A stretch of 64,000 nucleotides of DNA, taken from Bordetella genomosp. 2. GTDB lineage: Bacteria; Pseudomonadota; Gammaproteobacteria; Burkholderiales; Burkholderiaceae_B. The DNA is taken from contig NZ_NEVT01000009.1 of NCBI RefSeq assembly GCF_002261345.1, forward strand, positions 1 to 64,000, in the 5' to 3' direction. The notes below the pieces were generated by a model, which had not been told where the DNA came from, searched no databases, and worked only from the letters and a program-made list of their open reading frames with translations. Position 1 is the first letter of the stretch. Each line of letters opens with the position of its first letter. Shown here one piece after another: positions 37,098 through 46,812 of this stretch. The translations under genes and the position numbers were made by a program.

Positions 37098-38090
37098 ATG
37101 AACAGCCCCGCCGCCCCCACGGCGCAAACGGCCTCGCATCGCGCCCAGGACCGGCGCGCCGAACGCCTGCGCACCCGCATCGCGGCCGGCGTCTTCATCG
37201 CGCTGGGCGCGGCGCTGGCGGCCGTGCCGCTGGCCACCGGCAACCTGTCGCTGGCGTTCTACCTGATGCTGTGGGTGACGCTGGCCAGCGCCATGAATAT
37301 CTGCGTGGGCTTCACCGGCTACCTGCCGTTCGGCTACGTGGTGTTCTACGGGGTCGGCGCCTATGCCACCGGCATCTGCTACAAGGTGCTGGGCTGGCCC
37401 ATCGTGCCGGCGCTGGCGGCCGCCGGCGCCGCCGGCCTGGCGGTATCCCTGCTGTTCGCCCCCACGCTGCGGCTGCGCGGCGTGTACTTCGGCATCGTCA
37501 GCCTGGCGCTGGCCACCATCATGCGGCTCTTGATCGCCAACCTGCCCGACGACCTCACCGGCGGCAGCATGGGGCTGATCCTGTCCAGCGCCAACAGCCC
37601 TGTGCACAGCTACTACGCCATGCTGGCGGTCATGGCCGCGACCCTGGCGACGGTGACCTGGCTGTCGGCCTCGTCGCTGGGCAAGGCGCTCAAGGCCATC
37701 CGCGACGATGACGCGGCGGCGGCCTGCGTCGGCATCCACGTGCCCAACACCCGCCTGAAAGCGTGGATGCTGGCCGCGCTGTTCCCGGCGCTGGCCGGCG
37801 GCATCGAGGCCTGGTACACCAACGTGGTGGACCCCGAATACGCCTTCCACGTGCTGGTCACGGCCAAGAGCATCATCTATGCCATGGCGGGCGGTTTCGG
37901 CACCATCCTCGGGCCGGTGGTGGGCACCCTGGCCCTGGTCGGCGTCGACCACCTGATCTGGCAGCGCTTCCCGCTCCTGAACCTGCTGTTGCTGGGGCTG
38001 GTCATCGTGCTGCTGATGCTGTTCCTGCCGCGCGGCATCGTCGGCGGCCTGCTGAAACGCAAGCCGCAATGGCGCCGCTACATCGCCTGA
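37098..38090 (+). CDS. livM: Liv-type ABC permease LivM (system 1)
   Basis: A 330-residue inner-membrane permease with about 9-10 hydrophobic segments and the LivM signature region NICVGFTGYLPFGYVVFYGVGAY, then ALKAIRDDDAAAACVGI, the cytoplasmic coupling (EAA-like) loop. GGAGG lies about 9 bases before the ATG. It pairs with the LivH-like permease 28 bases downstream. The substrate is set by the binding protein and is probably an amide, judged from the linked amidase. Confidence 0.9.
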   Translation: MNSPAAPTAQTASHRAQDRRAERLRTRIAAGVFIALGAALAAVPLATGNLSLAFYLMLWVTLASAMNICVGFTGYLPFGYVVFYGVGAYATGICYKVLGWPIVPALAAAGAAGLAVSLLFAPTLRLRGVYFGIVSLALATIMRLLIANLPDDLTGGSMGLILSSANSPVHSYYAMLAVMAATLATVTWLSASSLGKALKAIRDDDAAAACVGIHVPNTRLKAWMLAALFPALAGGIEAWYTNVVDPEYAFHVLVTAKSIIYAMAGGFGTILGPVVGTLALVGVDHLIWQRFPLLNLLLLGLVIVLLMLFLPRGIVGGLLKRKPQWRRYIA

Positions 38091-38118
38091 ACCACCGCCC
38101 CGACCAGGAAGCCAACGC

Positions 38119-39000
38119 ATGACCGCACTCGTCATCCAAGGCCTCGTCAACGGCCTCATCCTTGGCACCCTCTACGGCCTGATCGGCGTGGGCCTGAACG
38201 TCATCTTCGGCGTGCTGCGCGTGGTCAATTTCGCGCACGGCGAGTTCCTGGTGCTGGGCGCGTATTTCGCCTATTACCTGCTCGAAAACGCCGGGGTCAA
38301 TCCGCTCCTGGCGCTGCCGCTGGGCTTCGCCGTCTTTTTCGCGGCCGGCTACCTGCTGTACTTCGTGCTGATCCCGCGCCTGCGCGGCGCCGACGACCCG
38401 GAGATCAGCTCGCTGCTGCTGATGTTCGGCGTGTCCATCATGCTCAGCGCCCTGATGCTGCTGGCGTTCGACGCCGACGCGCGCTCGCTGCCCTACCAGA
38501 TCGAGCCGGTGTTCCTGAAATTCGGCCCGGTGCTCGTCCCCACGGCGCGCCTGGTGGCCCTGGCCGTCGCGCTGGCCGTCATCGGCGCGCTGGCGTGGTT
38601 CCTGTACCGCACCACGCCGGGCAAGGCGCTGCGCGCCATCATCATGAACCGCGACGCGGTGCGCATCGTCGGCATCGACGCCGAGCGGCTGTCGGCGGTG
38701 GCCTTCGCGCTGGGCATCGGCCTAGCCGCAGTCAGCGGCGTGCTGATCGCCATGGTGTTCCCGGCCTTCTCGCCCTTCATGGGCAACGACTACACCCTGA
38801 TCGGCTTCATCGTGATCGTGCTGGGCGGCCTGGGCCATCCGGTGGGCGCGCTGGTGGGCGCCCTGCTGTACGGCGTCACCGAGCAGGTCTCGGTGGTGTT
38901 CTTCAACCCGTCCATCGCCACCATCTGCGGCTTCGCGCTGATGGTCGGCATGATCTTCGCCCGCCCCACCGGCCTGTTCGGCCATCGCATGCTGCGCTGA
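38119..39000 (+). CDS. livH: Liv-type ABC permease LivH (system 1)
   Basis: A 293-residue permease beginning LVIQGLVNGLILGTLYGLIGVGLNVIFGVLRVVNFAHGE, typical of LivH. The coupling loop ALRAIIMNRDAVRIVGID is central. It forms the channel with LivM. The livG gene begins 15 bases after its stop at a GTG. Confidence 0.9.
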   Translation: MTALVIQGLVNGLILGTLYGLIGVGLNVIFGVLRVVNFAHGEFLVLGAYFAYYLLENAGVNPLLALPLGFAVFFAAGYLLYFVLIPRLRGADDPEISSLLLMFGVSIMLSALMLLAFDADARSLPYQIEPVFLKFGPVLVPTARLVALAVALAVIGALAWFLYRTTPGKALRAIIMNRDAVRIVGIDAERLSAVAFALGIGLAAVSGVLIAMVFPAFSPFMGNDYTLIGFIVIVLGGLGHPVGALVGALLYGVTEQVSVVFFNPSIATICGFALMVGMIFARPTGLFGHRMLR

Positions 39001-39015
39001 AGCGAGGAACCCGCC

Positions 39016-39723
39016 GTGCTCACCGTCACCCAACTCAAGAAGCGCTTCGGCGGCCTGGTCGCGCTGCAGGGCGTGGACCTGCACGTGCCGCCGCGCTCGA
39101 TCCTGGGCATCATCGGCATGAACGGCTCGGGCAAGACCACGCTGCTGAACTGCATCAACGGCATTTACCGCCCGGACGCCGGCAGCATCGCGCTGGGCGG
39201 CCAGGACATCACCGGCAAGCCCACGCACGAGGTCGCCCGCCTGGGCATCGGCCGCACCTTCCAGGTGCCGCGCGTGTTCGCCCACCTGAGCCTGCTCGAC
39301 AACCTCGACGTGGCGCAGCAGCAGACCGGCCGCGGCGCCGACGAGCGCTATGCGCAGTCGGAGTACTGGCTGCGCAAGGTCGAGTTGCACCGCCTGCGCC
39401 ACAACCACGCCGAGGAACTGTCGGGCGGCCAGCAGAAGCTGCTGGAGCTGGCCCGCATCATGGCGGCGCGGCCGCGCCTGGTGCTGCTGGACGAGCCGTT
39501 CGCCGGCGTCAACCCGTCGCTGGCGCAGCTGCTGATCGGCGTGATCCGCGAACTGCCTGCCGAGCACGATTGCGCGGTGGTGCTGGTGTCGCACGACCTG
39601 ACCTCCATCTACCAGCTCTCGCACCACATCATCGTCATGAACGAAGGCGCCATCCTCAGCGAGGGCAATGCCGAGCACGTGCGCGCCGACCCGCGCGTGA
39701 TCGAGGCCTACCTGGGAGCCTGA
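39016..39723 (+). CDS. livG: Liv-type ABC ATPase LivG (system 1)
   Basis: A 235-residue ATPase with a GTG start. Walker A is GMNGSGKTT near residue 35, the signature is LSGGQQKLLELARI, and Walker B is RLVLLDEPFAGV. GIGRTFQVPRVF is the Q-loop region. It works with LivF as the ATPase pair on LivMH. It overlaps nothing and is followed by livF after 2 bases. Confidence 0.93.
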   Translation: MLTVTQLKKRFGGLVALQGVDLHVPPRSILGIIGMNGSGKTTLLNCINGIYRPDAGSIALGGQDITGKPTHEVARLGIGRTFQVPRVFAHLSLLDNLDVAQQQTGRGADERYAQSEYWLRKVELHRLRHNHAEELSGGQQKLLELARIMAARPRLVLLDEPFAGVNPSLAQLLIGVIRELPAEHDCAVVLVSHDLTSIYQLSHHIIVMNEGAILSEGNAEHVRADPRVIEAYLGA

Positions 39724-39725
39724 CC

Positions 39726-40469
39726 ATGGCCGACGCGCCCGCCCTGTCGCTGGAACACGCCACGGTCGCCTATCACGGCGACATCACCATCCTGAACGAC
39801 GTCAGCGTGCAGGCGCGCGCCGGCCAGGTCACCGGCATCATCGGCCCGAACGGCGCCGGCAAATCCACGGTGCTCAAGACCCTGTTCGGCTTCCTGCCGC
39901 TGCGCGCCGGCCGCATCACGCTGCACGGCCAGGACATCAGCCGCCAGCCCTCGCACCAGCGCGCCGCCAGCGGCGTGGCCTTCGTGCCGCAGCACCGCAG
40001 CCTGTTCGGCGAATTGTCGGTCGAGGACAATCTGCTGCTGGGCTGCTGGCCGTTCCGCGGCGACAAGGCGCGCGTGCGGCGCCGCATCGACGCCGTCTAC
40101 CAGCGTTTCCCGGTGCTGGCCGCCAAGCGCCGCGACCCCGCCGCCAGCATGAGCGGCGGCCAGCAACGCTTCGTGGAGTTCGGCCGCGCCCTGCTCATCG
40201 AGCCCTCGGTGATTCTGCTCGACGAGCCCACCGCCATGCTGGCGCCCAAGATATCCAAGGAAATCTACGCGCTGATCCGCGGCTTCGCCGACGAAGGCAT
40301 GACGGTGGTGCTGGTGGACCAGAACGTGCGGCGCTGCGCCGAAATCGCCGACCGCATGGTCATCCTGGAACTGGGCCGCAACAAGGCCGAGGGCACGCGC
40401 GAACAGTTCGGCCACGACGGCGGGCTGCGCGACATGGTGGCGTCCTGGATGGACTACCAGATCGACTAG
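39726..40469 (+). CDS. livF: Liv-type ABC ATPase LivF (system 1)
   Basis: A 247-residue ATPase with Walker A GPNGAGKST, signature MSGGQQRFVEFGRAL and Walker B SVILLDEPTAML. FVPQHRSLFGELSVEDNL is typical of LivF. It ends the operon; its TAG stop is part of a hairpin shared with the convergent GntR gene. Confidence 0.92.
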   Translation: MADAPALSLEHATVAYHGDITILNDVSVQARAGQVTGIIGPNGAGKSTVLKTLFGFLPLRAGRITLHGQDISRQPSHQRAASGVAFVPQHRSLFGELSVEDNLLLGCWPFRGDKARVRRRIDAVYQRFPVLAAKRRDPAASMSGGQQRFVEFGRALLIEPSVILLDEPTAMLAPKISKEIYALIRGFADEGMTVVLVDQNVRRCAEIADRMVILELGRNKAEGTREQFGHDGGLRDMVASWMDYQID

Positions 40470-40497
40470 GGCCCGCGCGGCCCGGGCGCCGCCCTAG
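40466..40497. terminator. Bidirectional hairpin between livF and the GntR gene
   Basis: A 7-bp stem (CTAGGGC at 40466-40472, GCCCTAG at 40491-40497) includes the stop codons of both convergent genes. The loop is GC-rich and may pair further. Confidence 0.5.
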
Positions 40498-41186
40498 ACC
40501 CGCTCGCCCTGCGCGCCGTAGCCGCGCGCCAGGCGTTCATAGTTGTTCTTCAGGATGATGCCGGCGTAGTAGACATGCTCGCGCATCAGGGCTTCGGCGC
40601 GCGCGCCGTCGCGCGCGATGATGGCGGTGACGATGCGGTGGTGATCATCGTGCGAGCGCAGGATGATGCCGTGGTCTTCCCACAGGATGATGCGGTCCGA
40701 GGCATACGGGATGGCCTGGGCCTGCGCCGCGAAACGCCGCAGCCACGGGTTGCCCGCCGCTTCCAGGATGGTGTTGTGCAGCGTGATGTTCACCTGCTGG
40801 TAGGGCAGGTGGTCCTCCGGCAGCAGCACGCCTTTGCCCAGGATGCGGTCGCCCTCGTCCAGGCAGTTCTTCAGCACCGCCACCGCGTCGTTGCTCAGGC
40901 CGGCATGGGCGGCGCGCCGGCACGCCAGGCCTTCCAGCGTGGCGCGCACTTCGTAGGCGGCCACGATCTCGTCCAGGTCGTAGGCGCGCACGGTATAGCC
41001 GCGCTTGGGCATGTGCTCCAGCAGGCCTTCGCTGCCCAGGGTGGCCAGCGCCGCCCGCACCGGCGTGCGCGACACGCCCAGCATCTCGGCCAGGGGGATT
41101 TCCTCCAGCCGCGCGCCGGGGCTGAACTTGCCGTGCAGGACCCAGTCGCGCAGGGTTTCGGTGACGTGTTGGGAAAGGGTATCCAT
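40494..41186 (-). CDS. GntR-family regulator (FadR/FCD subfamily)
   Basis: A 230-residue regulator. The N-terminal winged helix (LRDWVLHGKFSPGARLEEIPLAEMLGVSRTPVRAALATL) is followed by an all-helical FCD ligand-binding domain, in which DHLPYQQVNITLHNTILEAAGN and HDDHHRIVTAI supply the metal/ligand histidines. It is divergent from the SDR that opens Liv system 2, and two TGTATACA palindromes lie between them, so it probably represses that operon and itself. Confidence 0.92.
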   Translation of the reverse strand: MDTLSQHVTETLRDWVLHGKFSPGARLEEIPLAEMLGVSRTPVRAALATLGSEGLLEHMPKRGYTVRAYDLDEIVAAYEVRATLEGLACRRAAHAGLSNDAVAVLKNCLDEGDRILGKGVLLPEDHLPYQQVNITLHNTILEAAGNPWLRRFAAQAQAIPYASDRIILWEDHGIILRSHDDHHRIVTAIIARDGARAEALMREHVYYAGIILKNNYERLARGYGAQGERV

Positions 41187-41194
41187 GCCGTTAT

Positions 41195-41202
41195 TGTATA
41201 CA
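41195..41202. promoter_or_regulatory. GntR operator candidate 1
   Basis: TGTATACA, an 8-base palindrome 9 bases before the GntR start codon, within TTATTGTATACACG. A second copy lies at 41301-41308. Confidence 0.5.
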
Positions 41203-41299
41203 CGAAGAATACATGCTCCGTCGGCTTGCCGCCGATCCGGCCAGAATCCTGGGTAAACCGCGTAGAACCAGGGTTAGTCCCTATACTCGGCAAATAGTC

Positions 41300-41309
41300 A
41301 TGTATACAT
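41300..41309. promoter_or_regulatory. GntR operator candidate 2
   Basis: ATGTATACAT, a 10-base palindrome 70 bases before the SDR gene that opens the operon. It repeats the TGTATACA core of 41195-41202 at a centre distance of about 106 bases. A paired arrangement suits repression by looping or two promoters. Confidence 0.5.
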
Positions 41310-41378
41310 AATCGTCCAAACTTTAGCTTTCTCCATGCTGCAAAAGATGGCCTGACGGCCACTATCCGGGGGAATTCG

Positions 41379-42170
41379 ATGGCCAATGTATCCACGTCCG
41401 CCAGCGGCGCCAGCGCGCCCCTGGCATTGGTAACGGGAGCCGGCGGGGGCATCGGGGCAGCGGTCTGCCGCGCGCTCGCCGCGGCCGGCCAGCGCGTGGT
41501 GGCGGCCGACCTGGACGCCGGGCGCGCCCGGCGCGTGGCCGACGAACTGGGCCGGCCGCACCTGGCCCACGCCTTCGATGTCAGCGACGAACAGGCGGTG
41601 GAGAGCGCCTTCGAGGACATCGAACAACAGCACGGCCCGATCGGCACCCTGGTGTGCGCCGCCGGGCTGCTGCTGTTCCAGCCCGACGGCGAACGGCCGC
41701 TGATCAAGAACACCTCGCTGGAGCTGTGGGAACGCAGCTTCGCCGTCAACGCGCGCGGCGTGTTCCTGTGCGGGCGCGCCTACCTGCGCCGGCGCGAGCA
41801 GCAGCCGGTGCGGCACGGCCGCGTCATTACCTTCAGTTCGGTGGCCGCGCAACTGGGCGGCTACCGTTCCAGCGCCTCGTACATCGCCGCCAAATCGGCG
41901 GTGCTCGGCCTGACCAAGGCCATGGCGCGCGAAGCCGCGCCGCTGGGCATTACCGTCAACGGCGTCGCACCCGGCCTGATCGACACCGACATGCTGCGCG
42001 CCACGGTCACCAGCAGCGGCGCGCTGGCGGCCGCGGCGCAGGCCATCCCGCTGGGGCGCATCGGCACGGCGGAGGAAGTGGCCGACGCCGTGCGCTACCT
42101 GGCCTCGGAAGCCGCGGGCTACATCACCGGCAGCATCATCGACGTCAACGGCGGCTATCGCATGCAGTAG
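41379..42170 (+). CDS. SDR-family oxidoreductase, first gene of Liv system 2 operon
   Basis: A 263-residue classical SDR with TGAGGGIG near residues 20-27, a Ser in FSSVAAQLGG and catalytic YIAAK. The insertion VRHGRVITF is ordinary. It heads the operon under the GntR regulator and is followed after 49 bases by the binding protein. Cotranscription with two more SDRs and a flavin dehydrogenase points to oxidation of a secondary alcohol on an imported substrate. Confidence 0.9.
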   Translation: MANVSTSASGASAPLALVTGAGGGIGAAVCRALAAAGQRVVAADLDAGRARRVADELGRPHLAHAFDVSDEQAVESAFEDIEQQHGPIGTLVCAAGLLLFQPDGERPLIKNTSLELWERSFAVNARGVFLCGRAYLRRREQQPVRHGRVITFSSVAAQLGGYRSSASYIAAKSAVLGLTKAMAREAAPLGITVNGVAPGLIDTDMLRATVTSSGALAAAAQAIPLGRIGTAEEVADAVRYLASEAAGYITGSIIDVNGGYRMQ

Positions 42171-42219
42171 GCGGGCTCGCCGCGCCGTCGCGCACCCACA
42201 AGAGCAACAGGAGACAAGC

Positions 42220-43434
42220 ATGAAATCGCACAGTCGTCTTGCGACGGCGGCCGCCCTGGCGGCGCTGGCCGTCGCCTCATCGGCCTGGGCCCAGGCCGAG
42301 CCCGGCATCACCGACAAGAGCATCAGGATCGGGCTGTTCTCGCCGCTGTCGGGCAGTGGCATGGCCTACGGCTTCGACGTGGTCAACGCGGCGCGCATGT
42401 GGTACGACAAGGTCAACCAGGAAGGCGGCGTGCACGGCCGCAAGATCGAGCTGGTGATCGAGGACGACCGCTGCAACGCCAACGACCTGGTCGCCGCCGT
42501 GAAGAAGCTGACCGAGCAGGACCGCGTATTCATGCTCAACGGCGGTTCGTGCTCGGCGGCGGTGGTGGCCGCGCGCGAGTATGTCGAGCGCAGCAAGATC
42601 CCGCTGGTCATGCTCAACGCCTCCGGCGACGGCGCGCTATACCCGCCCTCGCCTTACATCTACGGCGCGTTCTCCATCTCGCAGCACGCGGTGGGCGGCT
42701 CCATGGTGCAGTTCGCGGCGGAACATCTCAAGGCGGCCAAGATCGGCTACATCAACCACGACGACGCCTACGGCGGCTGGAACCTGGAAGCGGCGCAGGC
42801 CCAGGCCAGGCACCTGGGCAACGTGGCGCTGCAAGTCCAGTCGGTCAACCCGTCCATCACCGACGTCACCGCGCCGATGCTGAAGATCCGCGCCGCCAAT
42901 CCGGACGTGCTGCTGCTGACCACCTATGCACGGCCGGCCGCGCTCATCATCAAGAAGGCGCACCAGCTGGGCTGGACCAAGCCCATCGTGCTGGCGGTCA
43001 ACGGCACGGCGGACCTGAAGCAGCTGGTCGAGAACGTCGGCGACCCGGCCGCCTTCAAGAACGTGTACATCCAGGACGTGCTGGCCGACCTGCCGGGCGG
43101 CCCCAAGGTGGCATGGGTGTACGAACTGTACAAGAAGGCCTACCCCGACCTGGCGGCCAAGCCGGGCCATCCGCAGAGCTACATGCCCTACGGCATCCCG
43201 TCGGCCATGGCGGTGGTGAATGCGCTCGAGGCGGCCGGCCCGCAGCCCACCCGCGAGAAGGTCCTGAAAGCGCTCGAAACCATGAAGTTCGATTCCGGCG
43301 TGATGGCCGGCCCCATCGCCTTCGGCCCCAATGACCGCGCCGCGCAGGAATCGGCCATCTACATCAAGTTCGACGGCAAGGCCATGACCCTGGTGCCCGG
43401 CGCCTACGCCAGCGTGTGGCAGTACCAGCCCTAG
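42220..43434 (+). CDS. ABC transporter periplasmic binding protein, Liv type (system 2)
   Basis: A 404-residue exported binding protein; the signal peptide ends near residue 24 (SSAWA-QAE). SIRIGLFSPLSGSGMAYGFD and NDLVAAVKKLTEQDRVFMLNGG fit the Peripla_BP_6 family. GGAG precedes the ATG. It belongs with livHMGF immediately downstream. The ligand is unknown; operon partners suggest a cyclic or hydrophobic carboxylate rather than an amino acid. Confidence 0.92.
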   Translation: MKSHSRLATAAALAALAVASSAWAQAEPGITDKSIRIGLFSPLSGSGMAYGFDVVNAARMWYDKVNQEGGVHGRKIELVIEDDRCNANDLVAAVKKLTEQDRVFMLNGGSCSAAVVAAREYVERSKIPLVMLNASGDGALYPPSPYIYGAFSISQHAVGGSMVQFAAEHLKAAKIGYINHDDAYGGWNLEAAQAQARHLGNVALQVQSVNPSITDVTAPMLKIRAANPDVLLLTTYARPAALIIKKAHQLGWTKPIVLAVNGTADLKQLVENVGDPAAFKNVYIQDVLADLPGGPKVAWVYELYKKAYPDLAAKPGHPQSYMPYGIPSAMAVVNALEAAGPQPTREKVLKALETMKFDSGVMAGPIAFGPNDRAAQESAIYIKFDGKAMTLVPGAYASVWQYQP

Positions 43435-43447
43435 GACCCGCGCACCC

Positions 43448-44350
43448 ATGAGCTACGGCGACATCTGGCTGTTCCTGCAACAGGGCGTGCTGTCGGGCCT
43501 GGTCACCGGCAGCGTGTACGCGCTGCTGGCGATCGCGGTGGTGATCATCTTCAAGACCACCGACGTGCCCAACTTCGCGCAGGGCGAGATCTTCATGCTG
43601 GGCGGCTACATCGCCCTGTTCCTGATGCTGGTGGCCGGCTGGCGCTACGCGGCCGCCATCGTCGTGACGCTGGCGGCGGTGGCCGCGCTGTCCGGCCTGT
43701 TCCAGCGCGTGGTGATGGAGCGCGTCATCGCCTCGAAGGGCGTCGGCGTACAGCTGGTGATCGCCACGCTGGGCCTGGCCTATGCGCTCAAGGGGCTGGT
43801 GCGGCAAAGCGGGCTGGGCGACACGCCGCGCTCGCTGCCGTCGCTGCTGCCCGGCGACCCGGTCATCATCGGCGACGCCGTGCTCACCACGCTGGACCTG
43901 GCCATCTTCGCCACGGCGGTGCTGGTCATGCTGCTGCTGTTCGCCATGTTCGCCTACACGCGCGCCGGCAAGGCCATGCGCGCGGTCGGCATGAACCCCA
44001 AGGCGGCGCGGCTGGTCGGCGTCAACCTGCCGCGCATCCGCATGATGGTGTGGGCCCTGTCCGGCCTGATCTCGGCGGTCGCGGCCCTGCTCATCACGCG
44101 CAAGATCCTCATCACGCCGGACATCGGCCACATCGCCATCCTGGCCTACGCGGCCGCCATCGTCGGCGGCATCAACAGCGTGCCGGGCGCGGTGCTGGGC
44201 GGCTTCGTGATCGGCATCGCCGAGAACCTGGTCGGCCTGTTCGTCTCCACCAACGCCATCGTGGTCGCGCCCTTCGTCGCCATCATGGTGGTGCTGCTGC
44301 TGCGCCCGCAGGGCCTGCTGGGCGGCAAACTGCAGGTGAAGAAAGTATGA
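43448..44350 (+). CDS. livH: Liv-type ABC permease LivH (system 2)
   Basis: A 300-residue permease with about 8 hydrophobic segments. LVTGSVYALLAIAVVIIFKTTDVPNFAQGE is the LivH N-terminal signature and KAMRAVGMNPKAARLVGVN the coupling loop. Its stop overlaps the start of livM by 4 bases (ATGA). Confidence 0.9.
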   Translation: MSYGDIWLFLQQGVLSGLVTGSVYALLAIAVVIIFKTTDVPNFAQGEIFMLGGYIALFLMLVAGWRYAAAIVVTLAAVAALSGLFQRVVMERVIASKGVGVQLVIATLGLAYALKGLVRQSGLGDTPRSLPSLLPGDPVIIGDAVLTTLDLAIFATAVLVMLLLFAMFAYTRAGKAMRAVGMNPKAARLVGVNLPRIRMMVWALSGLISAVAALLITRKILITPDIGHIAILAYAAAIVGGINSVPGAVLGGFVIGIAENLVGLFVSTNAIVVAPFVAIMVVLLLRPQGLLGGKLQVKKV

Positions 44351-45270
44351 GCGCCCATTTCGACCGCATCCTGCTGGCGCTGGCCGCCCTGCTGCTGGCC
44401 GCCCTGCCGTTCGTGGCGAGCGGCTACGTGCTGTACCTGGTGAACCTGCTGATGGTGTTCATGGTGCTGGCGCTGGGCCTGCACCTGGTGATCGGCGAAA
44501 CCGGCCAGTTCGCCCTGTCGCACGCCGCCTTCTACGGCGTCGGCATCTACACGGCCGGGCTCATCAACAACCTGTGGCATCCGCCCTTCCCGATCTCGAT
44601 CGCCGCCGGCGGCCTGCTGGCCGCCGCGCTCGGCTTCGTGATCGGCGCGCTGGCGCTGCGCATGCGCGACATCTACCTGGCGCTGTCGACCTTCGCCTTC
44701 GGCGAGGCGATGCAATGGGTGTTCCTGAACTGGCAGGCCGTGACCAATGGCTCGAACGGCCTGCGCCTGGCGCCGGCCAGCCTGTTCGGCTACGAGCTGG
44801 TGTCCGATACGCATGCCTACCCGTTCGTCGTGATCCTGGCGGCGCTGCTGTTGTGGGTCACGGTGGCGCTGTGCCGCTCGCAGCTGGGCTCGGCCTTCCG
44901 CGCCGTGCGCGAAAGCGAAGTGGCGGCGCAGGCCATGGGCGTGAACGTCAACGCCGTCAAGCGCACCGCCTTCACCCTGTCGGCCGCGTATGCCGGCGTC
45001 GCCGGCGGCATGTACACCCTGTTCGCCTCGTATATCCACCCCGAAAGCCTGGGCTTCCAGACCACCATCCTGGTGCTGACCATGGTGGTGGTCGGCGGCA
45101 TCGGCTCGGTGCGCGGCGCCATCGCCGGGGCCATCGGCTTCGGGCTGATCTCGGAGCTGCTGCGGCAGGCGCTGTCGTTCCAGGAGATCTTCTACGGCCT
45201 GATCCTGATGGGCTTCATGATGTTCGCGCCGCGCGGCCTGTTCGCCGGCCGCGCCAGGAGGCCCGCATGA
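44347..45270 (+). CDS. livM: Liv-type ABC permease LivM (system 2)
   Basis: A 307-residue permease with LGLHLVIGETGQFALSHAAFYGVGIY and the coupling loop FRAVRESEVAAQAMGVN. It overlaps livH upstream and livG downstream by 4 bases each, implying strict translational coupling across the transporter. Confidence 0.9.
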   Translation: MSAHFDRILLALAALLLAALPFVASGYVLYLVNLLMVFMVLALGLHLVIGETGQFALSHAAFYGVGIYTAGLINNLWHPPFPISIAAGGLLAAALGFVIGALALRMRDIYLALSTFAFGEAMQWVFLNWQAVTNGSNGLRLAPASLFGYELVSDTHAYPFVVILAALLLWVTVALCRSQLGSAFRAVRESEVAAQAMGVNVNAVKRTAFTLSAAYAGVAGGMYTLFASYIHPESLGFQTTILVLTMVVVGGIGSVRGAIAGAIGFGLISELLRQALSFQEIFYGLILMGFMMFAPRGLFAGRARRPA

Positions 45271-46026
45271 ACGCCGCCCCCGCCTGCCTGAGCGTGGAAG
45301 GCCTGACCGTCAAGTTCGGCGGCCTGACCGCCATCAACGCCTTGTCGATGGAAGTCGAGCGCGGCCGCATCCACGCGCTGATCGGCCCGAACGGCGCCGG
45401 CAAGTCCACCACCTTCAATTGCATTTCGCGCTACTACCGCCCGTCCGCCGGCCGCATCGTCTACGAGGGCCAGGACATCACCCGCCAGCCGCCCCACCGG
45501 ATGGCGGCGCTGGGCATCGCCCGCACCTTCCAGAACCTGGAGCTGTTCGGCGCCCTGAGCGCGCGCGAGAACGTGCTGCTGGGCACCTACACCCATGCCG
45601 CGGCCCACCGCGCCGCGCGGCTCTGCCCGGCCCCGGCGGCGGCGCGCGAGTTCGCCGACCACCTGCTCGAACGGGTCGGCCTGGCCGCCTATCGGGACAC
45701 GCCGGCCGCCGGCCTGGATTTCGGACGGCAGAAGATGCTGGAGCTGGCCCGCGCGCTGGCCATCTGGCCGCGCCTGCTGCTGCTGGACGAACCCGCCGCC
45801 GGGCTGCGCAACCGCGAGATCGAGACGCTCGACCGCCTGCTCACCGAGCTGTGCGAACGCGACGGCATCACCGTGCTGCTGGTCGAGCACGTGATGCAGC
45901 TGGTCATGTCCATCTCGGACCGCATCACCGTCATGTCGTTCGGCCAGAAGATCGCCGAAGGCAGCCCGGCGCAAGTGCGCGACGATCCGCGCGTCATCGA
46001 GGCCTACCTGGGCAAGGGAGCGGCCC

Positions 46027-46034
<8 letters not shown>
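45267..46034 (+). CDS. livG: Liv-type ABC ATPase LivG (system 2)
   Basis: A 255-residue ATPase with Walker A GPNGAGKST near residue 38 and Walker B RLLLLDEPAAGL. Its signature region reads LDFGRQKMLELARAL instead of LSGGQ; LivG proteins often carry a PYGQQ-type form here, so activity is still likely. The C-terminal RDDPRVIEAYLG is typical of LivG. Confidence 0.92.
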
Positions 46035-46746
<712 letters not shown>

Positions 46747-46812
46747 GGCCATGTCCACGACGTTCACGCCCCTGCTCCGGCGCCCGGCCGCCCGCACCAC
46801 CCGGAGGCTGCC

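Noticed and set aside
36994-41277. Shared AACCAGGGTTA before livM (about 36995) and in the GntR/SDR region (about 41266)
   Set aside because: Eleven bases in common between two regions under different regulators is too little without a third copy, so I do not call a site.
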